64,000 nt of DNA from Planomicrobium stackebrandtii (GTDB lineage: Bacteria; Bacillota; Bacilli; Bacillales_A; Planococcaceae), in the NCBI RefSeq assembly GCF_030814955.1, contig NZ_JAUSWB010000010.1, positions 26,489-90,488 on the forward strand, read 5' to 3'. Position 1 is the stretch's first letter, and each line of letters begins with the position of its first letter. Made by a program: the position numbers and the translations under genes. Under the pieces are notes generated by a model, which searched no databases, had not been told where the DNA came from, and saw only the letters and a program-made list of their open reading frames with translations. Shown here in pieces: positions 8,982 through 17,362 of this stretch.

Positions 8982-9011
8982 TTCAACACCTCCGTTCAAA
9001 CATTTGTTTAA

Positions 9012-9040
9012 ATCATAAACTTTTATAACGAAAAAGGCAA
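9012..9040 (-). promoter_or_regulatory. Sigma-A promoter of psuKG
   Basis: On the minus strand TTGCCT, a 17-base spacer, then TATGAT. It lies 31 bases or more upstream of the psuK start. Confidence 0.7.
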
Positions 9041-9073
9041 GGGAAATATTATTTCGAATATCGTTATAAAACA

Positions 9074-9103
9074 TTGCAGGGGGTGACTGAAAATTGCTAC
9101 TAT
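9074..9103 (+). promoter_or_regulatory. Promoter of ampS
   Basis: TTGCAG, an 18-base spacer, then TACTAT with an extended -10 TG (TGCTACTAT). The start of transcription would be about 20 bases before the TTG start codon. Confidence 0.6.
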
Positions 9104-9128
9104 AGAAGAGATGAGAGGAGAGATTTAT

Positions 9129-10361
9129 TTGACATCTTTTAATGAAAAGTTAACCCGCTATGCTGAACTGGCTGTAAAAGTGGGAGTAAATATTCAACCT
9201 GGCCAGCAGCTTTATATTGCTGCTGCAATTGAGGCTGCACCACTGGTTCGTTTGATTACTAAAAAAGCTTACGAAACAGGAGCTAAACAAGTGTATGTCG
9301 ACTGGAACGACGATGCTATTTCACGTCTGCGCTTTGAAATGGCGCCAGAAGATTCGTTTTCAGACTATCCGGCCTGGAAAGTACAGGAACGAGAGCAATT
9401 GGCTGACCAAGGGGCTGCTTTTATCAGTGTCGTATCTCAAAGCCCGGACCTTTTAGCCGGAATCGACTCGAAACGCATTGCTGCTTTCCAAAAAGCGACT
9501 GGGCAGGCATTGAGCAAATACCGCCAATACGTCCAATCGGATAAAATCAGCTGGACTGTTATTGCAGCTCCTTCCCAAAAATGGGCTGCGAAAGTCTTTC
9601 CGGATGTACCGGCAGAGCAACAAGTCGATACGTTATGGGATGCGATTTTTAAAGCAGTGCGTGCAGATCTCGACCAGCCGATCGAGGCATGGAGTGAGCA
9701 TGACCAGTTGCTTCATACAAAGGTCGATTATTTGAACGGCAAGAAATACGCCAAACTTCATTACACATCACCGAAAACTGATTTGGAAGTCGCTCTTCCA
9801 GAAGGCCACCTATGGTGTGGAGCCGGATCAATCAATGAAAAAGGTGATGCTTTCATGGCGAACATGCCAACTGAGGAAGTTTTCACAGTACCGCATAAAA
9901 CGGGTGTAAACGGCTATGTCTCCAGTACGAAGCCATTGAGCTATGGAGGCAACATCATTGACGATTTTAAAGTTACCTTCAAAGACGGTAAAATTGTTGA
10001 CGTGACAGCTGCACAAGGCGAAGACGTCCTGAAACAACTGGTTGCAACCGACGAAGGATCGCATTTCCTTGGCGAAGTGGCATTGGTTCCCCACCAGTCA
10101 CCGATTTCTGATTCGAATATTTTATTCTATAACACCCTGTTCGATGAAAATGCATCAAACCATTTTGCCATCGGAAGCGCTTACGCATTCTGTATTGAAG
10201 GCGGAAAGACGATGTCTCAGGAAGAGTTGTTGAAAAACGGCTTGAACCAAAGCATCACGCATGTTGATTTCATGGTCGGCTCTTCAGAAATGGACATTGA
10301 CGGAATCATGGAAGACGGATCGCGCGAGGCAATTTTCCGCGGCGGCAACTGGGCATTTTAA
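9129..10361 (+). CDS. ampS: M29 family aminopeptidase AmpS, copy 1
   Basis: 410 residues from a TTG start with AGGAGAG six bases ahead, giving MTSFNEKLTRYAELAVKVG and the usual family length. An in-frame ATG at 9111 lacks a good ribosome site. The C-terminal block GEVALVPHQSPISDSN followed by FDENASNHFAIG carries the Glu, His and Asp residues used as metal ligands in M29 peptidases. It is a cytosolic metallo-aminopeptidase that trims peptides from the N-terminus. A paralog lies at 21721-22950. It is divergent from psuKG. Confidence 0.9.
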   Translation: MTSFNEKLTRYAELAVKVGVNIQPGQQLYIAAAIEAAPLVRLITKKAYETGAKQVYVDWNDDAISRLRFEMAPEDSFSDYPAWKVQEREQLADQGAAFISVVSQSPDLLAGIDSKRIAAFQKATGQALSKYRQYVQSDKISWTVIAAPSQKWAAKVFPDVPAEQQVDTLWDAIFKAVRADLDQPIEAWSEHDQLLHTKVDYLNGKKYAKLHYTSPKTDLEVALPEGHLWCGAGSINEKGDAFMANMPTEEVFTVPHKTGVNGYVSSTKPLSYGGNIIDDFKVTFKDGKIVDVTAAQGEDVLKQLVATDEGSHFLGEVALVPHQSPISDSNILFYNTLFDENASNHFAIGSAYAFCIEGGKTMSQEELLKNGLNQSITHVDFMVGSSEMDIDGIMEDGSREAIFRGGNWAF

Positions 10362-10446
10362 GTATCGATAATTCGACACTTATTTTTTCCGCTAAAATCA
10401 TGTATACTTAACATTGATAATTACAGATTAGAGAGGAGTTATCATT

Positions 10447-10587
10447 ATGTTTTATGGCATTACTGTCACACTCGGCTTTATGGTCGTAATTTTCCTGTTT
10501 TTCTTTACGCTTCTACACTTTCTTGGGAAAGAGCTGCATCCGCACGACGCAGAGCATGTAGACCCTATTCCTGAAAAAAAATACTAA
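10447..10587 (+). CDS. Small single-pass membrane protein, unknown
   Basis: 46 codons from ATG with GAGAGGAGTTATCATT ahead, ending KKY. Residues 4-24 form one strongly hydrophobic segment rich in Phe and Val. The tail is acidic with several His (HPHDAEHVDP). It has its own ribosome site and terminator, which supports real expression. I do not recognise the family. Confidence 0.7.
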   Translation: MFYGITVTLGFMVVIFLFFFTLLHFLGKELHPHDAEHVDPIPEKKY

Positions 10588-10593
10588 GCGACT

Positions 10594-10627
10594 AAAACCG
10601 GCTTCTTCATTGAAGCCGGTTTTTATG
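10594..10627 (+). terminator. Terminator after the small membrane protein
   Basis: AAAACCGGCTTC / GAAGCCGGTTTT, 12-bp stem followed by T residues. Confidence 0.88.
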
Positions 10628-10700
10628 TTCCCTGCTCCAGAAGCCATACAAAAAATAAATGTTTTATCCATTTCTATGCGCTTTAGGTCCCTTCGGCTCT

Positions 10701-10728
10701 TTCACTTACCCTTTGGCAATGGTAAAAT
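10701..10728 (+). promoter_or_regulatory. Candidate extended -10 promoter of mreBH
   Basis: TTCACT, 16 bases, then TAAAAT preceded by TGG (extended -10). The assignment is tentative. No SigI-type promoter, which controls mreBH in B. subtilis, was recognised. Confidence 0.35.
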
Positions 10729-10769
10729 CCGTACTAGTTAGCGTCTTTATTCATAGGAGGAATTTATAT

Positions 10770-11777
10770 ATGTTTTCTGCAATAGATATCGGTATCGATT
10801 TAGGAACTGCAAATATATTAGTTTATACAAAAGCAAAAGGCATCATCATAAACGAGCCTTCTGTCGTAGCATTGGATGCGAAAACACGGGCAGTGCTGGC
10901 AGTTGGAGATGAAGCAAAAGCTATGCTCGGCAAAGCTCCCGATTCCATCCTGGTTATCCGCCCCTTAAAAGACGGAGTCATTGCAGACTTCGATGTCACC
11001 AGAGACCTTTTGAAAATCATCATGCAAAGAGCAGCAAAACAGCTCGGCAGTGCTTACCGAAAACCCAATGTTATGGTTTGTACACCTTCTGGGGCTACGA
11101 CAGTAGAACGCCGCGCTATCCACGATGCGGTAAAGCAAAGCGGTGCTAAAACTGTTCACTTGATCGAAGAAACCGTAGCGGCCGCTATTGGAGCAGATCT
11201 GCCCATAAGCGAACCGGTCGCAAGCGTCATTGTGGATATAGGGGGCGGCACTACAGAAGTCGGCATCATCTCATTTGGCGGAGTGGTTTCTTCAAACACT
11301 GTCAAAGTGGCCGGCGACCGCATGGATGAAGACATTATCCAATATGTCCGCAAGCATTATAATATCCTGATCGGCGAACGCACTGCCGAAAATATCAAAA
11401 AGGAAATCGGCTATGCGCCAGTTCCCCATGAAGTGGAGCATATGGAAATCCGAGGTCGTGATATCATGAGCGGCTTGCCGAAAACCATCACATTAAGTTC
11501 TCTTGAGACCCAGGAAGCGCTAAAGGAATCATTGTCCGCAATTTTAGAATGCATCCGAGCTACCTTGGAAAATTGCCCGGCTGAACTGTCCGGTGACATG
11601 GTTGACCAGGGAGTCGTCATTTCGGGAGGCGGCGCCTTGCTGAAAGGCATGCAGGAATGGCTGTCGAAAGAAATTTCAGTCCCAGTCCATATTGCCCCGC
11701 AGCCTCTCGAATCGGTTGCGATCGGAACAGGCCTGTCACTAGGCATGATTAAGCAATTAGAGAAAATGTCCCGGTAA
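10770..11777 (+). CDS. mreBH: Actin-like cell-shape protein MreBH
   Basis: 335 residues from the ATG after ATAGGAGGAATTTATAT, the same length as B. subtilis MreBH. The actin ATPase core is intact: [14 protein letters not shown] (phosphate 1, residues 5-18), [12 protein letters not shown] (phosphate 2) and [11 protein letters not shown] (adenosine motif). It stands alone, without mreC, mreD or minCD, and its sequence (for example [18 protein letters not shown]) is closer to MreBH than to MreB or Mbl. It polymerises under the membrane and guides lateral wall synthesis and autolysins. The stop codon is followed after one base by the first repeat element of array R2. Confidence 0.9.
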   Translation: MFSAIDIGIDLGTANILVYTKAKGIIINEPSVVALDAKTRAVLAVGDEAKAMLGKAPDSILVIRPLKDGVIADFDVTRDLLKIIMQRAAKQLGSAYRKPNVMVCTPSGATTVERRAIHDAVKQSGAKTVHLIEETVAAAIGADLPISEPVASVIVDIGGGTTEVGIISFGGVVSSNTVKVAGDRMDEDIIQYVRKHYNILIGERTAENIKKEIGYAPVPHEVEHMEIRGRDIMSGLPKTITLSSLETQEALKESLSAILECIRATLENCPAELSGDMVDQGVVISGGGALLKGMQEWLSKEISVPVHIAPQPLESVAIGTGLSLGMIKQLEKMSR

Positions 11778-11778
11778 C

Positions 11779-11900
11779 AAAGAAATGCGGAAGCAGCCGT
11801 TTAGCCCCGACAAGCGCTGGAAGCCTTACCGGTAATGGCGGTCTTCGCCATTGCTGGTAAGGCTGAAGCGACTCGAGGGGCTGACTGCTGGAGCTGGACA
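11779..11900 (+). repeat. A-type hairpin element A1
   Basis: 122 bases. Nested complementary arms: AGCAGCC (here CTGCT-side slightly diverged), AGCCCC/GGGGCT, AGCCTTACC/GGTAAGGCT, AATGGCG/CGCCATT. It starts AAAGAAATGCGGAAGC and ends GGAGCTGGACA. Confidence 0.88.
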
Positions 11901-12024
11901 ACAAGAAATGCGCAAGCGCCCATGTAGATTCGACGGGCATAAGACGCTCGGGCTGTGCGGCGTTCTTCAGCCGCACAGCCAGAGTGACTTATGACCCTAG
12001 AATCTGGGCGCTGGAGCTGGACAC
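11901..12024 (+). repeat. B-type hairpin element B1 (no insertion)
   Basis: About 124 bases. Arms GCGCCC/GGGCGC, CATAAG/CTTATG and GGCTGTGCGG/CCGCACAGCC. It ends GGAGCTGGACA. It contains the uninterrupted CCGCACAGCCAG site at which the composite copies carry an inserted element. Confidence 0.8.
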
Positions 12025-12146
12025 AAAGAAATGCGGAAGCAGCCGTTTAGCCCCGACAAGCGCTGGAAGCCTTACCGGTAATGGCGGTTTTCGCCATTGC
12101 TGGTAAGGCTGAAGCGACTCGAGGGGCTGGCTGCTGGAGCTGGACA
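12025..12146 (+). repeat. A-type hairpin element A2
   Basis: 122 bases, almost identical to A1 (for example GGCGGTTTT instead of GGCGGTCTT at the apex). Confidence 0.88.
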
Positions 12147-12393
12147 ACAAGAAATGCGCAAGTGCCCGGTTAGCTCTGACAGGCATAAGACGGACCAGCG
12201 AAGTGGCGCTTTTTGCCGCACAGCACGAAAAGTGAAAGTGCCTGTTCAGCTCTGACAGGTGTAAGACGATCTGGCGAAGCGGCGTGTATTCAGCCGCATA
12301 GCCAGAGTGGCTTACATCCCGAAGAGCTAGGCACTGCAACTGGACACCAGGGCTGGCTTATGACCCGAAGAGCTGGGCACTGGAGCGGGACAC
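12147..12393 (+). repeat. Composite B element carrying a nested 122-bp element
   Basis: The outer left half (to GCCGCACAG, 12223) and outer right half (CCAGGGCTGGCTTATGACC onward, from 12347) make one B element. Between them sits a complete inner element. The same arrangement occurs in R3. Confidence 0.85.
12224..12346 (+). repeat. Inner nested element (copy in R2)
   Basis: Starts CACGAAAAGTGAAAGTGCC and ends GCAACTGGACA. It has its own arms AGCTCT/AGAGCT, GTGTAAG/CTTACA and GCGGC/GCCGC. It is identical to 20603-20724 (reverse complement) except for one extra T. Confidence 0.85.
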
Positions 12394-12515
12394 AAAGAAA
12401 AGCGCAAGCAGCCGTTTAGCCCCGACAAGCGCTGGAAGCCTTACCGGTAATGGCGGTCTTCGCCATTGCTGGTAAGGCTGAAGCGACTCGAGGGGCTGGC
12501 TGCTGGAACTGGACA
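12394..12515 (+). repeat. A-type hairpin element A3
   Basis: 122 bases, nearly identical to A1 and A2 but with AAAGCGCAAGC at its left end and GGAACTGGACA at its right end. Confidence 0.88.
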
Positions 12516-12537
12516 ACAAGAAAAGCGCAAGCGCCAT

Positions 12538-12811
12538 GCAACTCCAATTTGTGCCACAAGAAAATAGACAATAAAAGAAAACTGAAGACATGACGAGATA
12601 ATCGCATTGTCTTCAGTTTTACAGTTGTAGAAACTTGCTGCATGAGAACCATCAATATATATTCGTTTCCTATAAAAAGCATCGTGTTATCAAAAAACAC
12701 TTCCGAGGAATGACTTTTCCCCTAATTTTCTTTGTAGCTATCATTTCCATTCGTCTTTTTCAGAAATTTGGATTAAACTTAAAAGGTATCACTCAATAAG
12801 GGGGAAGCATA
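12538..12811. other. Intergenic region between array R2 and the carbonic anhydrase gene
   Basis: No ORF is supported here. A perfect 13-bp stem AAAACTGAAGACA / TGTCTTCAGTTTT (12578-12590 with 12608-12620, 17-nt loop) may end transcripts coming through the array. The rest is AT-rich and must contain the next promoter, which I could not place with confidence. Confidence 0.5.
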
Positions 12812-13378
12812 ATGGCTTTATTAGATGAAATTCTGGAGTATAACGAAGAGTTTGTGAAGGAAAAGCGTTATGAAGAGTTTATGACCACCAAATTTCCTGA
12901 CAAGAAAGTTGTTATATTGACATGCATGGATACGCGCCTGTTTGAAATGCTGCCAAAAGCGATGAATTTTAAAAACGGCGACATTAAAATCGTCAAAAGC
13001 GCCGGGGCTGTCATCAACCACCCATTCGGCGGCATCATGCGCAGCCTGCTTGTTGCTGTGTACGAGTTGAATGCAGATGAAATCTACATTATCGGACACC
13101 ACGATTGTGGCATGGCTTCCATTAATCCTGAAAAAATGCTGGAAAAGATGAAACATCGGGGCGTAGATGAAAAGACCATTGATATGATGGAGTATTCCGG
13201 AGTGGATTTGAAAGGCTGGCTCCGCGGATTTGATGATGTGACGGAAAGCGTCGCCCACAGCGTCAATATGGTCCGCAACCACCCTCTGCTCGACACCACG
13301 GTTCCTGTTCATGGCCTGGTCATCGACCCGACCACAGGCAAACTGGATGTTGTCGTTAACGGAAACAAAAACCGCTGA
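12812..13378 (+). CDS. Beta-class carbonic anhydrase (YtiB-like)
   Basis: 188 residues. Zinc ligands Cys38, His96 and Cys99 and the catalytic dyad Asp40/Arg42 are present in LTCMDTRL and GHHDCGM. The protein interconverts CO2 and bicarbonate in the cytosol. The ribosome site AAGGGGGAAGC precedes the ATG. It is closest to the YtiB group and may be the general anaplerotic bicarbonate supplier. Monocistronic with its own terminator. Confidence 0.9.
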   Translation: MALLDEILEYNEEFVKEKRYEEFMTTKFPDKKVVILTCMDTRLFEMLPKAMNFKNGDIKIVKSAGAVINHPFGGIMRSLLVAVYELNADEIYIIGHHDCGMASINPEKMLEKMKHRGVDEKTIDMMEYSGVDLKGWLRGFDDVTESVAHSVNMVRNHPLLDTTVPVHGLVIDPTTGKLDVVVNGNKNR

Positions 13379-13400
13379 GAAATTCTCAGCGGTTTTGTTT
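13367..13400. terminator. Bidirectional terminator
   Basis: AAAACCGCTGAGA / TCTCAGCGGTTTT with T and A tracts on both sides. It serves the carbonic anhydrase and the convergent DinB-like gene. Confidence 0.88.
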
Positions 13401-13868
13401 TTGGTAATAAATATAATCGAGGGCCGTTCCCTCTTTGCCAAATTGCCGGAGAAACGAGGTAATCTGTCCTCTATGGTAGCTGGCATGATTGACAACGGTA
13501 AACAGCATCTCTTCCCGTGTTGAGGAAAAATCGTCTCCACGCATATTTTGGTAATCGAGTGTTTCCTGCCACTGCTCTTCCGACAATGATGCAAAAAACA
13601 ATTCCATTTCAGCATGCAGCAGCATAAATGCCTCCATCGCTTTTTGGGTTGTTTCCACTTCATAATGCTCAAATGCCGGTTTAGCTACCCCCATCATCCG
13701 AAGCAGCCACAGTTTCTCCACTCCGATCACGTGTTCAACTATCGCATGAATCGAAGCAAAAGAATTTGCTCCTTCTTTCTGATACAAGTCCTCGCCCAAG
13801 GTTTGAACATGTTCCAAGCAAGCCAGTGTCGCCCATTTATGATAAGAGAACATTTTTTCTTTATCCAT
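13386..13868 (-). CDS. DinB-like four-helix-bundle protein
   Basis: 160 residues from MDKEKMFSYHKWA (ribosome site GGAAGGTG). Three His at the usual DinB/YfiT positions (SYHKWA early, IHAIVEHVIG in the middle, VVNHASYHRGQ near the C-terminus) can bind a divalent metal. Proteins of this family are putative metal-dependent thiol transferases or have unknown roles. No partner is obvious. Confidence 0.78.
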   Translation of the reverse strand: MDKEKMFSYHKWATLACLEHVQTLGEDLYQKEGANSFASIHAIVEHVIGVEKLWLLRMMGVAKPAFEHYEVETTQKAMEAFMLLHAEMELFFASLSEEQWQETLDYQNMRGDDFSSTREEMLFTVVNHASYHRGQITSFLRQFGKEGTALDYIYYQKQNR

Positions 13869-13954
13869 TTTTACGCACCTTCCTCTACTTTTATTCACGT
13901 TTCAAACCAACGCTGCATCTCTTTCCACCATTTTTTATAGGTGGCCTTGCCCTT

Positions 13955-14503
13955 TCAAAATTCTTTCTCAATCATGGCATAGTAATAATGGTCTTTCCAT
14001 TCGCCATTGATATAGAGAAACTCCTTAAGCAAGCCTTCCCGGCGAAATCCGGTTTTTTCCAATACCCGTATAGAGCCTTCATTCTCCGGTGAAACATAGG
14101 CTTCCATCCGATGGAGGCGAAGCTCTTCAAAACCGAAAACAGTCATTAGTTTTACCGCTTCTGTTGCAATGCCTTTGCCAATATATGCTTCATCAATGGA
14201 ATAACCGACCAATGCACTTAAAAAAGGCATGCGCTTGACACTGTAGACGGAAATGTGGCCAATCAGTTTTTTCGTGTCATATTCAAAAATTCCTACACTG
14301 TACTCCCGATTTTCTCTCGCCTGGTAGATCGATTCCCGAATTTTTTCCCGCTGAACGGCTGCTGAAAAATAACTGTCCCGGTGACGCGGTTCGTACACAG
14401 ACCAATAATCCCGGTTGCGCAGCAGCAATTCCATCATCTCTTCTGCATCGTCGACGGTTAAACTGCGCAGGTAACAAGTCTGTCCTTCGAAAAGCAAATT
14501 CAT
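13955..14503 (-). CDS. GNAT N-acetyltransferase, RimJ/RimL type
   Basis: 182 residues. The start LLFEGQTCYLRSLTVDDAE, the acetyl-CoA loop GYSIDEAYIGKGIATEA near residue 110 and VLEKTGFRREG near the C-terminus are typical of RimJ/RimL-like acetyltransferases that modify N-terminal amines. It starts two bases after the pepF stop codon and so is translated from the same message. Confidence 0.85.
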   Translation of the reverse strand: MNLLFEGQTCYLRSLTVDDAEEMMELLLRNRDYWSVYEPRHRDSYFSAAVQREKIRESIYQARENREYSVGIFEYDTKKLIGHISVYSVKRMPFLSALVGYSIDEAYIGKGIATEAVKLMTVFGFEELRLHRMEAYVSPENEGSIRVLEKTGFRREGLLKEFLYINGEWKDHYYYAMIEKEF

Positions 14504-14504
14504 A

Positions 14505-16304
14505 TTAGGCCTCAGCAGAAGTCAGCGAAATAAATTCTTCGGCATCCTGCACACATAAAGCGATTCCTTTTTCCCAGAAAGCCTGCTGCGTGATATCTTC
14601 GCCCAAATGTTTCATTGCCAAGTCTTCTGCTGACATCACTGCTGTATCACGAAGCAAAGCCAAGTATTTTTCTTCAAAGCCGCTTCCTTCTTCCAATGCT
14701 TTTGCATAAACACTCAAAGAGAACAAATAGCCGAACGTATACGGGAAGTTATAAAATGGCACATACGTAATGTAAAAATGCAGTTTAGATGCCCAGAAAT
14801 GCGGATGCGTTGATGCCAATCCACCAGCAAATCCTTCTGTTTGTGCCTGCTCCATCAATTCATTTAATCGGGATGCCGGAACGACGCCCTTTTTGCGTTC
14901 TTCATAGAAACGGGTTTCAAAAAGGAAGCGAGAATGGATGTTCATAAAGAACGCTACATTGCGCTGGACTTTATCTTCCAACAACGCGATTTTTTCTTCC
15001 TTGGACTGCGCATTTTTAACAGCCGCATCTGCCACAATCATTTCAGCGAATGTCGACGCGGTTTCAGCTACGTTCATCGCGTATGACCGGTTCAAGGAGT
15101 GGACAGGGCGCAACGCATACGTATGGAATGCATGCCCGAGTTCATGCGCCAAGGTAGCCACATTGGACATAGATCCGCTGTAAGTCATGAAAATGCGTGA
15201 TTCTTCACTTAACGGCAAGCCGGTGCAAAATCCGCCTGGGCGTTTATTTGGACGGTCTTCCGCTTCGATCCAGCCTTTTTCAAATGCCTGCTGTGCAAAT
15301 TGCTCCAGTTCAGGGCCGAATTTGCCAAACTGTTTGAGTATGAATTCCGCGCCTTCCTGATAAGAAAATTGCTGCGTGCTTTCAGTTACCGGTGCATCTA
15401 CGTCATACCAATCAAGTCCATCTTTTCCAAGCAGTTTGCCTTTTTGATCCAAATAATCGACGAAAGGCTGTTTGTTGCTGCTGATGGCTCCCCACATGGC
15501 GTCCAGTGTTTCCTGCTTCATGCGGTTGATATGCAATGGCTCCTGCAGCGGGTTGTCCCATCCGCGCTTTTTATAAGTCTCCAAGCGGAAACCGGCTATG
15601 GAATTTAACGTCTTGGCAAAAAACTCTTCTTTATCCGTCCAAGCCTCCTCCAATTTCTCGTAGGATTCCTTGCGTACCGCTGCATCTTTATGGGAGCTTA
15701 AGTTATTTGCCTGCCCCACTGATAACGATTTGGACTCGCCGTCGACGCTGACAGTGACATTGATTTCTCCGACCAGCATATCGTATAGCTGGCTCCAGCT
15801 ATGGTAGCCATCAACGCCTAAAGCCGTAATCAAACTTTCTTCCTTTTCAGACAGCAGCATTTTTGCTTCTTCGCGCCATTCGTTCAAGATAAAGGTGAAT
15901 TCACGCAAGGATTCTTCTTTGAGCAGCTCTGTCCATGCCCCATCTTCTGTTTTCGACAGGTCCTGCTGGATTTTTTGGAACGAGTTTTGAAAACGTGCCG
16001 ACAGAGAAGACGCTTCACTTTCCAAAATCCCGGCTTTTTTATCTTGCGTATTCTGTGCCATCAGACAGCCTATAAATGCACCGGATTGGCTAAGGTGCCG
16101 CATCACACCGCTCATTTGTTCAAGCAAGTCAGCTACTTTTTGAGCATCTTCTTTTGCAGCCGGCACTTTGAAGTTGTGGACCAGTTCTTCAAACGCTGAA
16201 AGCTTTGTTACTGCTTCGTTCATATGTAGCCGCAATTCCTGTGATTCGCTGCCTCCTGGAAAAAGCGTATCCAAATCCCATACTTCCGGATAGTTAACTG
16301 TCAT
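14505..16304 (-). CDS. pepF: M3 family oligoendopeptidase F-like (YusX-like)
   Basis: 599 residues. The zinc motif LAHELGHAFH (HExxH) lies about two thirds along, followed by VAETASTFAE, which supplies the third ligand Glu. It has the N-terminal helical PepF domain. It is a cytosolic endopeptidase acting on short peptides. The ribosome site is CCAGGAGGCAGAATC and the start is ATG. The acetyltransferase follows directly. Confidence 0.9.
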   Translation of the reverse strand: MTVNYPEVWDLDTLFPGGSESQELRLHMNEAVTKLSAFEELVHNFKVPAAKEDAQKVADLLEQMSGVMRHLSQSGAFIGCLMAQNTQDKKAGILESEASSLSARFQNSFQKIQQDLSKTEDGAWTELLKEESLREFTFILNEWREEAKMLLSEKEESLITALGVDGYHSWSQLYDMLVGEINVTVSVDGESKSLSVGQANNLSSHKDAAVRKESYEKLEEAWTDKEEFFAKTLNSIAGFRLETYKKRGWDNPLQEPLHINRMKQETLDAMWGAISSNKQPFVDYLDQKGKLLGKDGLDWYDVDAPVTESTQQFSYQEGAEFILKQFGKFGPELEQFAQQAFEKGWIEAEDRPNKRPGGFCTGLPLSEESRIFMTYSGSMSNVATLAHELGHAFHTYALRPVHSLNRSYAMNVAETASTFAEMIVADAAVKNAQSKEEKIALLEDKVQRNVAFFMNIHSRFLFETRFYEERKKGVVPASRLNELMEQAQTEGFAGGLASTHPHFWASKLHFYITYVPFYNFPYTFGYLFSLSVYAKALEEGSGFEEKYLALLRDTAVMSAEDLAMKHLGEDITQQAFWEKGIALCVQDAEEFISLTSAEA

Positions 16305-16447
16305 GATTCTGCCTCCTGGTAAACTAAATTTTCTAAAAACGCTCCTTTAGTATATCATTTTTCTTTTCGAAACCGGAACAATATTCCACTTCGCATAAAA
16401 CACTTCACCTTATCGCCATTTTTAGGAAATTTTTTGGAAAAGGATAT

Positions 16448-16476
16448 TTGTTGATTGAAACTGCTACCGTTATACT
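16448..16476 (+). promoter_or_regulatory. Promoter of the tryptophan-rich membrane protein
   Basis: TTGTTG, 17 bases, TATACT, ending 21 bases before the ATG. Confidence 0.65.
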
Positions 16477-16497
16477 AAAAAGAAGGAGGGATTTCGC

Positions 16498-17232
16498 ATG
16501 ATTCGTATTTTGCTTATGACAATCGCTTTTATCGCAGTAATTGTCATGAATACTTTAGCAAACACCATGCCGCTGAATGGCCAAACCACAGGCGAAATTT
16601 CTAACCGGCTTCTTGTGCTGTTCACTCCCGCCGGTTATGTATTTTCAATTTGGTCCATCATTTATCTTTTGCTGGCTGTTTGGATCATTGCATTCTGGGT
16701 GCGCTTAAGAAAGGGACAGACCCCCTCAACCAAGATTGCCTTATTTTTCATTTTAAGCTGCGTCTTTAATATCAGCTGGCTGCTGTTGTGGCATTATGAA
16801 TTTTTTGCCTGGTCAATCGCCGCTATGCTTGGCTACCTGTTAGCCTTGATTGCGCTTTATCTGCAATACAGCAATTCGGAGAGAACATTTACGGAACGGC
16901 TGCCAATTTCAGTGAACATGGGCTGGATCAGTGTCGCAACCATTGCCAATATCAGTTTTGTTCTGACTTATTATAATTGGAACGGCTGGGGACTCAGTGA
17001 CCAGCTATGGACAGTGATTATGCTGACAGTGGCGACTGCGCTTGCACTGCATATCCGTTTCCATCACTTTGACATTCCTTTTGCACTGGTCTTTATCTGG
17101 GCATTTATCGGAATTGCCGTCAAGCACGGTACGAGTGAAATGCTGGTAACCACAGCCTCTATTTTCTTAAGCGGCGTCATATTAACCGGTATTTTATTAA
17201 TCAAGAAAAAAGCTGCACCGGCAGTTCAATAA
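16498..17232 (+). CDS. Tryptophan-rich (TspO/MBR-related) membrane protein
   Basis: 244 residues, about seven transmembrane segments, Trp-rich (VFSIWSIIYLLLAVWIIAFW). The ribosome site is AAGAAGGAGGGA. It resembles proteins annotated as tryptophan-rich sensory proteins in Bacillales, longer than the five-helix TspO core. The ligand and function are unknown; membership in the TspO family is distant. Confidence 0.65.
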   Translation: MIRILLMTIAFIAVIVMNTLANTMPLNGQTTGEISNRLLVLFTPAGYVFSIWSIIYLLLAVWIIAFWVRLRKGQTPSTKIALFFILSCVFNISWLLLWHYEFFAWSIAAMLGYLLALIALYLQYSNSERTFTERLPISVNMGWISVATIANISFVLTYYNWNGWGLSDQLWTVIMLTVATALALHIRFHHFDIPFALVFIWAFIGIAVKHGTSEMLVTTASIFLSGVILTGILLIKKKAAPAVQ

Positions 17233-17276
17233 ACTGTGGACTACTCGATTAAAACGAGTGGAACCGCAGTTTTTTT
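17232..17276 (+). terminator. Terminator after the tryptophan-rich membrane protein
   Basis: Imperfect stem AAACTGTGG...TACTCG / CGAGTG...CCGCAGTTT followed by seven T. Confidence 0.75.
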
Positions 17277-17310
17277 ATGCGGTAAAACTTTAGTTATGAA
17301 ATGAAAAACA

Positions 17311-17344
17311 AAAAAGATCCGGCTGGATAAACCGGATCTTTTTT
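17311..17344 (-). terminator. Terminator after map
   Basis: AAAAAGATCCGG / CCGGATCTTTTT around a 9-nt loop, with T tracts on both strands. Confidence 0.85.
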
Positions 17345-17362
17345 GTCTGTTTATGGAATTTG

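Larger units (their letters stand above)
11779..12537 (+). repeat. Hairpin-repeat array R2 (three A elements, one B element, one nested B composite, one partial left end)
   Basis: Order on the plus strand: A1 (11779-11900), B1 (11901-12024), A2 (12025-12146), composite (12147-12393), A3 (12394-12515), truncated left end (to 12537). The junctions share GGACA followed by CAAAGAAA or ACAAGAAA. There are no spacers between units and no gene inside. The array starts one base after the mreBH stop codon and points the same way as mreBH. Confidence 0.9.

Noticed and set aside
11779..12537. CRISPR array
   Set aside because: Units are about 122 bp, contiguous, with no unique spacers and no cas genes.
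11749..12700. Several 70-120 codon minus-strand ORFs in the repeat array
   Set aside because: They translate the hairpin repeats (recurring LLSSSSSQPLES), so they are repeat artefacts.
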